Origin: Anaerobutyricum hallii
GTDB taxonomy: Bacteria; Bacillota; Clostridia; Lachnospirales; Lachnospiraceae
Reading direction: 5' to 3'
NCBI RefSeq assembly: GCF_900209925.1
Contig: NZ_LT907978.1
Span: forward strand, 3,381,001 to 3,445,000
Length of the DNA: 64,000 nt
This document shows, in pieces, positions 33,892-43,530 of the stretch (position 1 is its first letter; each line of letters starts with the position of its first letter). The translations under genes were made by a program, and so were the position numbers. The notes under the pieces are model-generated. The model made no database searches. It saw nothing but the letters and a program-made list of their open reading frames with translations, and was not told where the DNA came from.

Positions 33892-34108
33892 TTTTCTGTA
33901 TTGTGGAGAAAATGGATGCTACCACTCCTTTAATATTCGTCTGAAAAATAATGACGAGACCGATAAGGACAACGATAATTAATATAACTTCCACCACTCC
34001 CATTCCATCCTGGGAAGCCAGAATCATCCTCAGTCGATTTCTGCCTGCCGGCACATCCTTTTTCTCGCACCGCTTTGTAAATCTTCTTTTTACTACTGAA
34101 AAACACAT
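33872..34108 (-). CDS. Flp1-family type IVb pilin
   Basis: A 78-residue small pilin precursor. A basic leader of about 40 residues is followed by 'DGMGVVEVILIIVVLIGLVI', which has the Gly before cleavage and the conserved mature Glu of type IVb pilins. A short C-terminal tail ends the protein. It fits the putative Flp1-like flagellin/pilin domain of Clostridia Tad loci, and is therefore the likely major subunit of this pilus. AGGAGG precedes the ATG. The leader is longer than in many Flp pilins. Confidence 0.85.
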   Translation of the reverse strand: MCFSVVKRRFTKRCEKKDVPAGRNRLRMILASQDGMGVVEVILIIVVLIGLVIIFQTNIKGVVASIFSTIQKNAGSVR

Positions 34109-34135
34109 AGCTATTCCTCCTATCTTTTTGAAAAT

Positions 34136-35500
34136 CTAAAATCCCTGAAACCGAATCAACGCCGGATACATTACAAGTAACATTACCTGACACAGTAATA
34201 CGATCATCGGAAAAAGTAATCGAGTTGCGGCCTCCTCTCCTTCCTGCTTTGCTCTCTCCACCCGTCTTTGAAATGCTTCCCTTTCTTCTGCCTCCATCAT
34301 CGCTGATGCTTCTTTAGAACCCTTTGTAAAACTTTGCACCAGAATCAGAGCCAGCTTTTGGTAAGCTTCTGAATGAAACTGCATTCCCCAGTTCTGACAG
34401 GCTTCTTTTTGACTCATTCCGTTATTCATCTGCTGTTCCATGAGTAGAACCCTCTCAAACGCATACTTTTTCTGTTTCGCATCTCCTTCCTTCTGTTTTT
34501 GATAATTACAGCCAATTCTTCTCACTGCGGAAAGAAAAGATAAACCCGCTCCCATGTACAATGTAAGAAGATGAACAATCACAGGAAAATCTTTCTCTGC
34601 TTCTTTACGATGTCTCTCGCCCTCTTCCTTTAGTTTCAAATAATTATGTACAGGTATACATAAACACATCACAAGAAATAAAACCGCAGCTCCTCTTCCT
34701 CCTGCTTCCTGCTGCCCCGCCCTGATCTTGGCATCTCCATAAGAAGATGGTATTTTAACATCTGACTCATGACGGCTTGCTCTCTCTGTTCTTTTCAAAT
34801 ACTTCTGCACCTGGTAAAACGCACTCTTCCTAGAAGAAGCTTCTTTTGGAACAATAGAAATCTTATACTTTCTCTTCTCCTTATACTCTCGGTAATGTGC
34901 TGTCACTATAATATATCTGCTATGACATTCTCCTTTATGTAACGGTGTCTGTACTTCCTCACTTAACGTTCCGTCTAAATGAATGGAGCCGTCTTCCGGC
35001 AATTCATACGTAATTTCAAACGGATATCCTGCAATACTTTCCGGGAGACTCAAAGCTTCACTTACTTTATACAAAGAAGGATTCTTTCCCCTCATCTCCT
35101 TTTTTAGTTGTTTAAAAAAAGCTTTATATACTTTTTGTCGTTCTTTTAATGAAATCTTCTGTTCCTCTAACTTATATTGTATCTGTTTTTTCTTATTACC
35201 TTTTTGTAAAGAAATCTGAACTTCCTTTGTCCCCTGTCCAAAGGGATTGCGCTTTAGCAAAATATAATCCGGTTTGAAAATATGCCAGGCAAGAACAACC
35301 GCTAACAACAGACCTCCGATCATAACTTCTATAAGGATAATCTTTCCCTGCTTTAAAAGAAACTGCTCTGTCCTTCTATATAATTCCTGTTCTGACTCTG
35401 CATATTGTTCCTGCATATTCCTTTTTACATTCTGCTTGAGGCGCTGTCTAAAACGAAAAGGAAGCCTGTTCCAAATAGTATATAAAAATCGTTCTGACAT
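34136..35500 (-). CDS. TadC-like type II secretion F protein
   Basis: A 454-residue inner-membrane platform protein. The C-terminal ~200 residues carry the T2SF domain with 'FPVIVHLLTLYMGAGLSFLS', 'ERVLLMEQQMNNGMSQKEAC' and a terminal hydrophobic stretch 'MIVLLCQVMLLVMYPAL'. The N-terminal half has its own membrane helix (about 55-75) and an unusual extracytoplasmic-looking domain with 'PSLYKVSEALSLPESIAGYP', not found in short TadC proteins. The ATG at 35500 follows GGAGG; a GTG overlapping that site would add six residues. It pairs with TadB. Confidence 0.78.
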   Translation of the reverse strand: MSERFLYTIWNRLPFRFRQRLKQNVKRNMQEQYAESEQELYRRTEQFLLKQGKIILIEVMIGGLLLAVVLAWHIFKPDYILLKRNPFGQGTKEVQISLQKGNKKKQIQYKLEEQKISLKERQKVYKAFFKQLKKEMRGKNPSLYKVSEALSLPESIAGYPFEITYELPEDGSIHLDGTLSEEVQTPLHKGECHSRYIIVTAHYREYKEKRKYKISIVPKEASSRKSAFYQVQKYLKRTERASRHESDVKIPSSYGDAKIRAGQQEAGGRGAAVLFLVMCLCIPVHNYLKLKEEGERHRKEAEKDFPVIVHLLTLYMGAGLSFLSAVRRIGCNYQKQKEGDAKQKKYAFERVLLMEQQMNNGMSQKEACQNWGMQFHSEAYQKLALILVQSFTKGSKEASAMMEAEEREAFQRRVERAKQEGEEAATRLLFPMIVLLCQVMLLVMYPALIRFQGF

Positions 35501-35599
35501 AAAAATTTCCGCCTCCACTGATGCTGATTATATTTTGGTGATTCTTCCTTATCTGTGAATACCAAAACAACGAATTCTGAAACTTTTCTGCATGCTATC

Positions 35600-36391
35600 T
35601 TAAAATTGAATATCCATAATTTTATCTGACCAGAAAAAGCATGCTACTGTAATACCAATCATCGCTGACATAATCAGATGTCCTGCAGCGGATTTATAAA
35701 AACAGGCAACATATTCCGGGTTTGCCAAGCGAAGATATACCAAAATGAAAAACGGCATAGACAACATAATATTCTTCTCAAAAAGCTTTCCGCTAAGAAG
35801 AACCCGAATCTCTTCTTCCGTATCCATCTTATACTTCAAGTGCTGCATTGTCCTTTTCAAAATCTCCACTACGTTCCCACCTGTACTTTGCACAATCTCT
35901 ATCACAACCGCAAACTGTCTCGCTTCCTCCAGATTCGTACGCTCCGCAAAATCCATAAAAAGCTGTTCTAACGCAATATGCAGATCAATTCCCTGCACGA
36001 TTCTTCTCATCTGCCCAAGCATTGGATTCTGCTCCCCTTCATATAGACTTTCCAATTCTCTTAGCGCGATCCTGCAGGAATTATTAAGAGAATATCCGGC
36101 CTGAAGAGAAGTCAGCAGTGACTGCAGCAGATCCTGAAACCCTTTCTGATATAGCTGCTGTTCCTTCTTTTTCTTCCTTTCTTTCAATATCTTAAAACAG
36201 GGAACCATTAATACCTGTTCCGGAATCATCCAGTACATATCTCCATAGCACAATATATTCAGCAGCAATAATCCCATCTCTCCTGCCAGAAAAAAGATTA
36301 CATTCTCCTTGCACTTATCCAAATTGATTCTGTCTGAATTTATACTGCTGAGATTACGCCTTCTCCTTCTTCTGTTCTGCCCTTCCTTCAC
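35600..36391 (-). CDS. TadB-like type II secretion F protein
   Basis: A 263-residue inner-membrane protein with two N-terminal membrane helices (about 30-65), then a T2SF domain with 'GFQDLLQSLLTSLQAGYSLN' and 'LEQLFMDFAERTNLEEARQF', and two more helices near the C-terminus. TadB and TadC together form the platform for the TadA ATPase. It is assigned a GTG start at 36391 that overlaps the TadA gene by 38 bp; the first 30 residues are Arg/Asn-rich and may not be translated. Confidence 0.82.
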   Translation of the reverse strand: MKEGQNRRRRRRNLSSINSDRINLDKCKENVIFFLAGEMGLLLLNILCYGDMYWMIPEQVLMVPCFKILKERKKKKEQQLYQKGFQDLLQSLLTSLQAGYSLNNSCRIALRELESLYEGEQNPMLGQMRRIVQGIDLHIALEQLFMDFAERTNLEEARQFAVVIEIVQSTGGNVVEILKRTMQHLKYKMDTEEEIRVLLSGKLFEKNIMLSMPFFILVYLRLANPEYVACFYKSAAGHLIMSAMIGITVACFFWSDKIMDIQF

Positions 36392-37610
36392 GAAACAACT
36401 TCACCGCCTCACAATACTTCTCATACTGTCCATAATCTTTAAGCTTCTCTACATGGAACAGATCTTCCCGAATCTCTAATCCATGATCTTTATCATACTG
36501 AAACAATGTATGCGTTTCATACTCTGTCCGGCTGTAATCTTTAATCTCACTTATCTCTAATATCTTTCTCTCTCCGTTCAGGCATCTTCCCAAATGTATA
36601 AGAATATCTACAGAAGAAGCAATCAAACCCTGAATTGCTCCAAGTGGCATATCCATTCCCATAAGGACCATCGTTTCAAGACGCCGGAGCGCATCCCGGC
36701 AGGAATTCGCATGAATCGAAGAAAACGATCCGCTGTGCCCTGTAGATAGTGCCTGAAGCATCGACATCGCTTCCGCACCGCGAACTTCACCGACAATAAT
36801 TCGATCCGGACGCATTCGCAAAGAAGCCTTGATCAGATCCTGCATCGTAATCTCATTCGCTCCCTCCACATTTGCATTCCTTGTCTCTAACCGCACAAGA
36901 TTATCAACATGAAACAATTGGAGTTCCGCTGAATCTTCTATTGTGATCACTCGTTCCTCCTGTCCTATATATTCTGCAAGTGCGTTCAAGAGCGAAGACT
37001 TCCCTGAGTTTGTCGCCCCACTGATCAAAATATTGTACTTTCCCTTCACCAAAGCAGAAAGTATCCCTGTAAGCGCTTCGGGAAATTCTCCAAAAGCGAG
37101 TAATCTTGCAATGGTCATTCCTCCTTTTAAAAACTTTCGAATAGTGATAACCGGACCCTCCAAAGATATGGGCGGTAATACGATATGTACTCTTGAACCG
37201 TCCGGAAGGCGGCTGTCCACAATAGGAGAAGCTTCATTCACCATCCTGTTTGTCGGCGCTACAATCTGTTCGATCAGCCGATATACATCGGCTTCTTCAA
37301 AAAAATGGTCTCTTGTTCTTCTTACCCTGCCATTCTGCTCCACAAAAATGTGAGCAGTTCCTATAACCATAATCTCACTGATACTGCTATCTTCTAAATA
37401 CTTCTCAAGAACATCAAAACCCCGGATGGAAGAAAACATCTGCCTTCTTAGTTCTTCCTTCTCTGAAAGTGTTCCATATCCACTATGTCCTGAACGCAAA
37501 ATAGCCTTATCAATCTCTCTATACACATCTGCATCACTGACATAAGACGTTCTTCCATCCATCTGATGTAAAATCTGTTCCCTAAGTTCTCTCCTACCAG
37601 GCAGTTCCAT
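36354..37610 (-). CDS. tadA: TadA/CpaF-family secretion ATPase
   Basis: A 418-residue hexameric ATPase that powers Tad pilus assembly. Motifs are 'SISEIMVIGTAHIFVEQNG', Walker A 'ISGATNSGKSSLLNAL', the Asp box 'ERVITIEDSAELQL', Walker B 'MRPDRIIVGEVRGAEAM' and the His box 'GHSGSFSSIHANS'. Full length and well conserved. The start overlaps the TadZ-like stop by 17 bp. Confidence 0.95.
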   Translation of the reverse strand: MELPGRRELREQILHQMDGRTSYVSDADVYREIDKAILRSGHSGYGTLSEKEELRRQMFSSIRGFDVLEKYLEDSSISEIMVIGTAHIFVEQNGRVRRTRDHFFEEADVYRLIEQIVAPTNRMVNEASPIVDSRLPDGSRVHIVLPPISLEGPVITIRKFLKGGMTIARLLAFGEFPEALTGILSALVKGKYNILISGATNSGKSSLLNALAEYIGQEERVITIEDSAELQLFHVDNLVRLETRNANVEGANEITMQDLIKASLRMRPDRIIVGEVRGAEAMSMLQALSTGHSGSFSSIHANSCRDALRRLETMVLMGMDMPLGAIQGLIASSVDILIHLGRCLNGERKILEISEIKDYSRTEYETHTLFQYDKDHGLEIREDLFHVEKLKDYGQYEKYCEAVKLFREGRAEQKKEKA

Positions 37611-38643
37611 TCAAAATATCCTCCCTGTATACACGTTTCCATGATTCCTGACCAGAAGCTTCCCTACGAGAATCCACAGGTTCCTGCCACAAAGTATTCT
37701 GGTGAAAAGACTCCTGACACTGCTCCTTCTGCTCTGCTGCCCCCTGATGAAAACTTCTGAGATTCAGCACTTTTTCTAAGCGGTCACAGAAGAGATTCAG
37801 ACGTATATTCTCTCTCGAATCCAACAAAATAATCCTGTCAAAACAGCGCAGTATATCCAGGTCTGATACAAAGCCCATTCCGGCTCCCCAAAACACTTCC
37901 CTGTATGTCCCCTCCTTCCTTACCTTGTCAAAAAACCATATATAATCTTCCTTCGTCAGTTCCCGTAAATAAAAATACATATCCGGAGGATGTAACACTT
38001 CGATATCCTCTTCTCTTACCAGCATGTCCCGCATCATATCCATGACATGTTCTTCACGCAGATGAATATAGTAACACAGATCTCCCATATCACTTCCCTG
38101 CCCATATGCTGAAATATTCTCCTTATATCCCAGGTCTTCCGCACCGATATATACATCTCCTTCCTTCATAAAAGACCGCGCAATCTCCTTAAGTTTCTCT
38201 TCATAAACCGGAGAATATATCATGGTTAATCTTGTTCTTGCAGTCTCTCTTCCCTCCTCTCTCCCTTCCACTCTTTCTTCTTCTCTTCTGCCTTCTCTAC
38301 TAGCTAGATCTTCCATCTCATCTGAAAACCGTCTCAGTCTGTCTAACAGTTCCCTCGGATTATGATACTTGCAAAAGGTGCCTTCCTCTTCCTGTGCAGT
38401 CAGCAAGATCAGCCGCTTCTCTCTTAGCAAAACATTCTGCTTCTCCTCGGAAAGCCTCTGAAAAAAAGCTTCATCTAAAAGATAAATGTCTGCCCTCTCC
38501 TTAAAAGCTAAAAAACTTTCTGTTGTTGTAAAATGATATACCCGTATCGCAGTAGAAAGATGTGTCTCCAGATATCTTACCAATCTTCTCCCATATTCTC
38601 CTTCCTCTCCAATCATAATCATATGAATATCTGAAAAACGCAT
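37594..38643 (-). CDS. TadZ/CpaE-like protein with degenerate ATPase site
   Basis: A 349-residue protein at the head of the Tad operon, the usual position of tadZ. The N-terminal ~100 residues look like a receiver-type fold ('DIHMIMIGEEGEYGRRLVRY'), and residues ~140-320 like a MinD-type ATPase in order of strands. However, the expected P-loop (a K/G-rich 'GGTGKT' after the first strand) is replaced by 'IYSPVYEEKLKEIARSF', so nucleotide binding is probably lost. TadZ normally marks the assembly site at a pole. This one could keep a scaffold role only. Confidence 0.72.
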   Translation of the reverse strand: MRFSDIHMIMIGEEGEYGRRLVRYLETHLSTAIRVYHFTTTESFLAFKERADIYLLDEAFFQRLSEEKQNVLLREKRLILLTAQEEEGTFCKYHNPRELLDRLRRFSDEMEDLASREGRREEERVEGREEGRETARTRLTMIYSPVYEEKLKEIARSFMKEGDVYIGAEDLGYKENISAYGQGSDMGDLCYYIHLREEHVMDMMRDMLVREEDIEVLHPPDMYFYLRELTKEDYIWFFDKVRKEGTYREVFWGAGMGFVSDLDILRCFDRIILLDSRENIRLNLFCDRLEKVLNLRSFHQGAAEQKEQCQESFHQNTLWQEPVDSRREASGQESWKRVYREDILNGTAW

Positions 38644-38881
38644 ACTATAACACCTCCCACATTCCTATGTGTTCTTCCGGAAGCTCTCCGCTTTCATTTA
38701 TATTATGTAAATATATAACAGTTATTCCAAAATCAATATATCACATCGCAAGTATTTTGTCTACCTGTTTTTTACTATTTTTACTTTTTTTATTTTATTT
38801 TCCATCAACTTTATTTATCCTCTCTCATATTTTCCGCTTTTTCTTCATACAATCTAAAAACAACCTTTTTGGAGGTATACT

Positions 38882-39154
38882 ATGTCCCAGAATCAAATTC
38901 TTCTCATCTTTTGTGTCGCCTGCTTTGCCGGATATTTTATCGCATACATAAAAAAAAGACCGTCAGCGCTTCTCTTCATTATCGGTAGAAGCACTGCCGG
39001 CCTTGGATTCATTTACTTTTTTAACTTTTTTTGTGCCGCAAGAGACATCGTTACCGGCGTAGGAATTAATCTCATAACCGGTACCGTCTGTACCTTGTTT
39101 GGAATCCCCGGCGCAATTCTTCTATATGCTGTACGGCTCTATAGCTTCCTGTAA
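38882..39154 (+). CDS. BofA-family small membrane protein
   Basis: A 90-residue protein with two or three membrane segments. The C-terminal motif 'GINLITGTVCTLFGIPGAIL' is that of the pro-sigma-K processing inhibitor BofA family. In Bacillus, BofA holds the SpoIVFB protease inactive until engulfment is complete. Many Clostridia have BofA relatives without SpoIVFB, so the exact role is uncertain. TTGGAGG precedes the ATG. It converges with the DUF1002 gene, leaving 2 bp between stops. Confidence 0.82.
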   Translation: MSQNQILLIFCVACFAGYFIAYIKKRPSALLFIIGRSTAGLGFIYFFNFFCAARDIVTGVGINLITGTVCTLFGIPGAILLYAVRLYSFL

Positions 39155-39156
39155 GC

Positions 39157-40041
39157 CTATTGCAGTAAGCCACTTAACGCTGCAAAAATAGAAGATAATA
39201 CCGTCTTTATCTTGGCAAAGATACCCTGCGCATCAATATCCATTTCACTGAGTTTATCGTAAATCTTGCTTGCCTGTTCTTTTAAGTCATTTACATTTAA
39301 ATCAAGCTTATTAATCTTCTGCATCAATTCAGCAATCTGTTCACGCTGATCATCTGTAATATTTACATCAAGATCTTTACTACATTCATCAATAATTGTA
39401 TTAATATCCTCTTTTGTTTTTGCATCATCAGAAAGAACTTTTTCTTTAATTAATGCTAAAAACTGCTCTGCTTTCTCAGAATCATTCAACTGATCTGCCA
39501 GCTTACTTGTAACGACCAGCTCATTCGTTGCTGCATCTTTACTCTCACTTGAAATATTCTCTCCTGTCATATCTTCATATGCATTCATCGCACCAACCAA
39601 TGCTGCCGTACCTGTAATATTAAATGGTCCGGCTACGGTTACATTCGCATCGGTCACTCCGGCAGTCGTTAATGCATTCTCATACATTCCTGCAGTACAG
39701 TACGTAATGTTCTTTGTTGTAACATCAATTCCCTCGCCCTTATCTCTTTTCTCTATAAGAACAGAAGATAAGGCATGCGTACCGATTACAGAAGAATCGA
39801 GATAATCATCCAGATACTTATGCTCATCTTTATTCGTAACCTTCACGACTTTATACTGGTCCAGCTCATTTTCTTTTACTCCAAGAAGTTCGAGTACTTT
39901 ACTCTTCTGACTGGCACTAAGATCTGCGCCCAGTGACAAATATGGTTTCTCTTCTACCGCATCTGCGGATACATTTGCCTGAAATGTCATAAGTCCTGCT
40001 ATCATAATCGCTGATAAAGCAACTATTTTCTTTTTAAACAT
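39157..40041 (-). CDS. DUF1002 domain-containing secreted protein
   Basis: A 294-residue secreted protein with an N-terminal signal peptide (about 1-27, 'KIVALSAIMIAGLMTFQANV' then A-x-A cleavage at SADA). The DUF1002 (YpuA-like) body includes 'YLSLGADLSASQKSKVLELL', 'GTHALSSVLIEKR', 'NITYCTAGMYENALTTAGV' and 'ALVGAMNAYEDMTG'. The C-terminal third is helical and probably coiled. No catalytic motif is visible. Function is unknown for this family, which is widespread in Firmicutes. AGGAGG precedes the ATG. Confidence 0.85.
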   Translation of the reverse strand: MFKKKIVALSAIMIAGLMTFQANVSADAVEEKPYLSLGADLSASQKSKVLELLGVKENELDQYKVVKVTNKDEHKYLDDYLDSSVIGTHALSSVLIEKRDKGEGIDVTTKNITYCTAGMYENALTTAGVTDANVTVAGPFNITGTAALVGAMNAYEDMTGENISSESKDAATNELVVTSKLADQLNDSEKAEQFLALIKEKVLSDDAKTKEDINTIIDECSKDLDVNITDDQREQIAELMQKINKLDLNVNDLKEQASKIYDKLSEMDIDAQGIFAKIKTVLSSIFAALSGLLQ

Positions 40042-40064
40042 AATTAAGCCTCCTTTTTATATCA

Positions 40065-40119
40065 ATGTACTCTCGAAGTCTTCTCACAAGATGAAGTATC
40101 AAAAGTTCCGAGAGTGCAT
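40065..40119. repeat. Dispersed palindromic element, ATGTACTC family, copy 2
   Basis: A 55-bp imperfect palindrome, from ATGTACTCTCGAA to TTCCGAGAGTGCAT. It shares the outer arms with the copies at 21336 and 47872 but has a short centre. It lies just upstream of the DUF1002 gene. Confidence 0.65.
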
Positions 40120-40149
40120 ATCCTGTACATTCAAAATCTTCTTACAAAA

Positions 40150-42771
40150 TCACTTGCCATGAAGCTGACGAAGCTTCCGAGAATGTATTATCTTACAAAG
40201 AATCAGGAAAATAGCTGCTGATAAAACAGTTATCTTCCATCCGACGGTAAATCCCGGCGGAGTATATTTTAAAGATACTTTATGTTTTCCGGAAGAAATA
40301 TTTACTCCAAGAAAAGCATCTCCAATCTTATGTGTTTTTGCTTCCTTTCCATCTATGGTAACTTTCCATCCTTTGTCATATGGAATAGAGAAAAATAAAG
40401 TCTGATCCTGCGCGGCATTGACACTTCCCTCTATCAATCGGTCTGAATAACGATCTACAGAAAATGCTCTTGTTGCAACAATCTTTTTCAGGTCACCATA
40501 TGCCTGTTGATCAAAATCAGCCGCCGAAAGTCTTACATAGCCATCTTCTGTCTCCCCTTTTAATTCAAAGGTTACTTTCACCTCGGAACCTGCGGCTGCT
40601 TTACCAATCGGAAGCATATAGCCATCAATATCTCCGGACTTTACATTCACCCCGTCTACGCTAATCTGTGCATTCTCTACCTGCGTACCATCATAGAAAA
40701 GATATAGATTCTCTACATTTTTTGTTATTGGAATCGTAAATGTCATGTTATCCGGACGGGAATCCTTATATTCAAAATAGTACTCTCCATCATTTGTCCT
40801 TGATGCTGTACAGCCGTTCGTTTCCGGGTCTGAAATCCTGATATTATGGAACAACTCTGATACCCCAAATGCCTGCTCACCGAGATCATTTTGTACCCGG
40901 AAAGGATAGGCACTGTCATAATACCAGTCTTTTACAGAACGATTCATGAGATATCCAATGGACATTCCCTTTGCCGGATTCTCATAAATATCAAAAGAAC
41001 CTTCTGACTTTACATATTGAAAATCTGTCTGCAGGCTGTCTTCCTGATGGTAATACAGGTATTTTACATTCAGAAGGAAGTTCGTTACCGGTGTCGCTCC
41101 TTTATAAAGATACTCATTACATCCGGTGTAAAATCCCAGATTATCCATTATAGTTACCATGCGGTCTGTTGCTGTAGAACCGAACAGCCCCACACTGTTT
41201 ATCGGATACCAGGCATTCTCATCTACCATAAGCGCACTGGCAAGCTCACTTCTGTAAAAGGTTCCATCCTTTAATGATTCCGTTGCTTTTTCCATATCTT
41301 CTGTTCCATAGAAAAACTTTGAAACAGAAATCTGTCCGTTCTCATTAAATCCCATAAAAGCAGTTACTATAATTTCAATCACTGCCACTACACAGAAAAT
41401 AAACTTGTATATATACTTTCTTTTACATGACAGCGTATAAAAGAATAACAACATCCCATAAAGGAGTAAGAGCATTCCTGCCACACCATAGACATTATCT
41501 TCTAATACCTGCGTTCCTTTTAACTTCGCATAAGCCATCAGTGCAACTCCCGCCATACAGGCAAATGCGGCATGCCAGCCTTTTACTCCTTCTAAATGCT
41601 CAAATACTTCCCATAGCATATACAGAAGAACAAAACCGAATAAGAAAGAAAAACGATTCGGTATTCCATACTGATCATGAAAACCATGCCAGATAAAATT
41701 GAGAATCATTTCGCTGAAGCTCAGATAAAAAAGACCGATTAATAGTACTTTTTTAATCTTTTCACTGACTTTGATCTCTCCGTTTAATACATACAGCCCA
41801 ACCGCAAGAACGGAAAAAATTCCAATATACAGATTGGCATTCCCATCAAAGTTGTCATGGCTGATCGGACTCCACAAAGCAAACTGCCGATTAAGCAAGT
41901 CCGCTACACTAGTCAGAAAGCTATGTTCCGGAAGCTGCATTGTCTCTCCTGATGCAGTCTGTTTGATTCCCATATAAGCAGGTATGAGTAAAATAGCTGC
42001 CATGCCTGCCGCCAGAAAAGAATAAAATGCAAAAGCTATCCCTCGGAAGAAAAACTGTTTTATACTTTTAAAAGAATAGAGAAGATACCATATCACTGCA
42101 AAAATACAGATCATAAAGGCGATATAATAATTACAGTACAGCGCATAAAACAGTGCGATGCAATACAGTCTGCCATCCTTTTTTTCTATGAGCCGCTCCA
42201 ATCCCATCATAATGATCGGGAATATCATTATGGCATCCAGCCACATTACATTCCAGCAATAGCCAACCATATAACTTGAAAGAGCATATGCCATCGAAAT
42301 CATCACTATGGAAAATCCCTGCTTTTTACTCTTTGAAGAAAAATAAATACCCGCAGTCATTCCACTGCATGCGATCTTCAAAACAATGATCATACTCACT
42401 GCCATATTTAATTGACTTTTCTTAAAAAATAAAATCAATAAGTTAAATGGACTGGACAAATAGTAGGAAAATAACGACAAAAAATTAATTCCCAGTCCGG
42501 AACGGAAACTGTAAAAAAGGGTTTCCCCACCTTTTAATTTATCATACAACACAGAATAAAACGGCATATACTGGTGAAGCCCGTCAATGATCAACAGCGA
42601 ATTATCTCCAAATGGCTGTACACCAAATACAATGCAGCAGCCTGTCATAACAAGAAGCGGAAGGAAAAAAGAAAGGGCTATCAGATGCTTTCTCTGCAGC
42701 TTCTGTTCTATCTTGCACATATTTTTACCTATATTCTTACCTGTCGTTTGTTCTTCTTTCTTCTTCACCAT
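40150..42771 (-). CDS. YfhO-family membrane protein
   Basis: An 873-residue integral membrane protein. About 12 membrane helices in the N-terminal ~470 residues are followed by a large extracytoplasmic domain (about 480-840) and a last helix near the end. The YfhO-type GT-C fold is indicated by 'FGDNSLLIIDGLHQYMPFYS' (with the acidic motif seen in GT-C enzymes) and the terminal 'KGWKVTIDGK' and 'GKHKVSLKYTPPGF'. YfhO of other Firmicutes glycosylates or modifies teichoic acids and glycolipids. The acceptor here is unknown. It starts 3 bp after the glycosyltransferase gene, so they probably share substrate or pathway. Confidence 0.88.
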   Translation of the reverse strand: MVKKKEEQTTGKNIGKNMCKIEQKLQRKHLIALSFFLPLLVMTGCCIVFGVQPFGDNSLLIIDGLHQYMPFYSVLYDKLKGGETLFYSFRSGLGINFLSLFSYYLSSPFNLLILFFKKSQLNMAVSMIIVLKIACSGMTAGIYFSSKSKKQGFSIVMISMAYALSSYMVGYCWNVMWLDAIMIFPIIMMGLERLIEKKDGRLYCIALFYALYCNYYIAFMICIFAVIWYLLYSFKSIKQFFFRGIAFAFYSFLAAGMAAILLIPAYMGIKQTASGETMQLPEHSFLTSVADLLNRQFALWSPISHDNFDGNANLYIGIFSVLAVGLYVLNGEIKVSEKIKKVLLIGLFYLSFSEMILNFIWHGFHDQYGIPNRFSFLFGFVLLYMLWEVFEHLEGVKGWHAAFACMAGVALMAYAKLKGTQVLEDNVYGVAGMLLLLYGMLLFFYTLSCKRKYIYKFIFCVVAVIEIIVTAFMGFNENGQISVSKFFYGTEDMEKATESLKDGTFYRSELASALMVDENAWYPINSVGLFGSTATDRMVTIMDNLGFYTGCNEYLYKGATPVTNFLLNVKYLYYHQEDSLQTDFQYVKSEGSFDIYENPAKGMSIGYLMNRSVKDWYYDSAYPFRVQNDLGEQAFGVSELFHNIRISDPETNGCTASRTNDGEYYFEYKDSRPDNMTFTIPITKNVENLYLFYDGTQVENAQISVDGVNVKSGDIDGYMLPIGKAAAGSEVKVTFELKGETEDGYVRLSAADFDQQAYGDLKKIVATRAFSVDRYSDRLIEGSVNAAQDQTLFFSIPYDKGWKVTIDGKEAKTHKIGDAFLGVNISSGKHKVSLKYTPPGFTVGWKITVLSAAIFLILCKIIHSRKLRQLHGK

Positions 42772-42774
42772 CTT

Positions 42775-43521
42775 CTATCCATTCACCTTCTCTATCTCTT
42801 CACCAGCCTCTTTCACACGCCTTTTCAAAAGCCCCAGACATCGCACGATATCTATTCTCTTCTTTATCATAAAACTCATACTTCCATGGGTCATCTGTGT
42901 TACATTCGAAGAATGTCTTCGATAATCGATCAACGGTTCCTTTATAAAACAGACCTCACCCATATACTCCGCAGCAGTTCCGATCCAATAATCATGCATG
43001 TACATTTCTTTTGGTATCGGACAGATTACAGGGATCAGCTCCCTGCGAAATGCCATGCAGCATCCGACATAACTGTTCTTTATAAGATTTTTAAGTATTC
43101 CCTTCCTGCTTCCTCTGTTCGCAAAAAGGCCTTCTGCACCGGTTGGATTTCCGCACTCATCCACAATCTGCGCATCATGAAGAACTGCCTTCACCTTTGG
43201 ATTCAAAAAAGCTTCATTTACCTTCTTTACCTTATCTGGCTTCCATATATCGTCCTGATCAGATAAATAAATAATCTCTCCACTACAATGACGAATCGCA
43301 TTCTCAAAGTTCTTTACAACGCCCTTGCCCGGTCCCTTTATAACATGAATCCGCTTGTCCTCTTCTGCCATCTTAAGGAGCAAAGGCTTTGAACCATCAC
43401 TTGCTCCATCAACAGATACGATAACTTCATCCTGTTCACTAAGCTGTGTCAAAATCGTATCCATCTGTTCTTCTATATACATCCCACCATTATAATATGC
43501 CATTGCCACTGAAATCTTCAT
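42775..43521 (-). CDS. Family 2 glycosyltransferase
   Basis: A 248-residue GT-A enzyme with 'ISVAMAYYNGGMYIEEQMDT' at the start, 'EVIVSVDGASDGS' and 'IIYLSDQDDIWKPDKV' (the D-x-D metal site and a conserved QDD-x-W motif typical of rhamnosyl- and related transferases). There is no transmembrane helix. It probably adds a sugar to a lipid-linked or surface glycan made together with the YfhO-like protein downstream. GTAGGAG precedes the ATG. The acceptor sugar cannot be told. Confidence 0.88.
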   Translation of the reverse strand: MKISVAMAYYNGGMYIEEQMDTILTQLSEQDEVIVSVDGASDGSKPLLLKMAEEDKRIHVIKGPGKGVVKNFENAIRHCSGEIIYLSDQDDIWKPDKVKKVNEAFLNPKVKAVLHDAQIVDECGNPTGAEGLFANRGSRKGILKNLIKNSYVGCCMAFRRELIPVICPIPKEMYMHDYWIGTAAEYMGEVCFIKEPLIDYRRHSSNVTQMTHGSMSFMIKKRIDIVRCLGLLKRRVKEAGEEIEKVNG

Positions 43522-43530
43522 AAAAATCTC

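Noticed and set aside
42574-43266. 230-codon plus-strand frame over the glycosyltransferase
   Set aside because: It is the antisense shadow of two solid genes (YfhO start and GT2).
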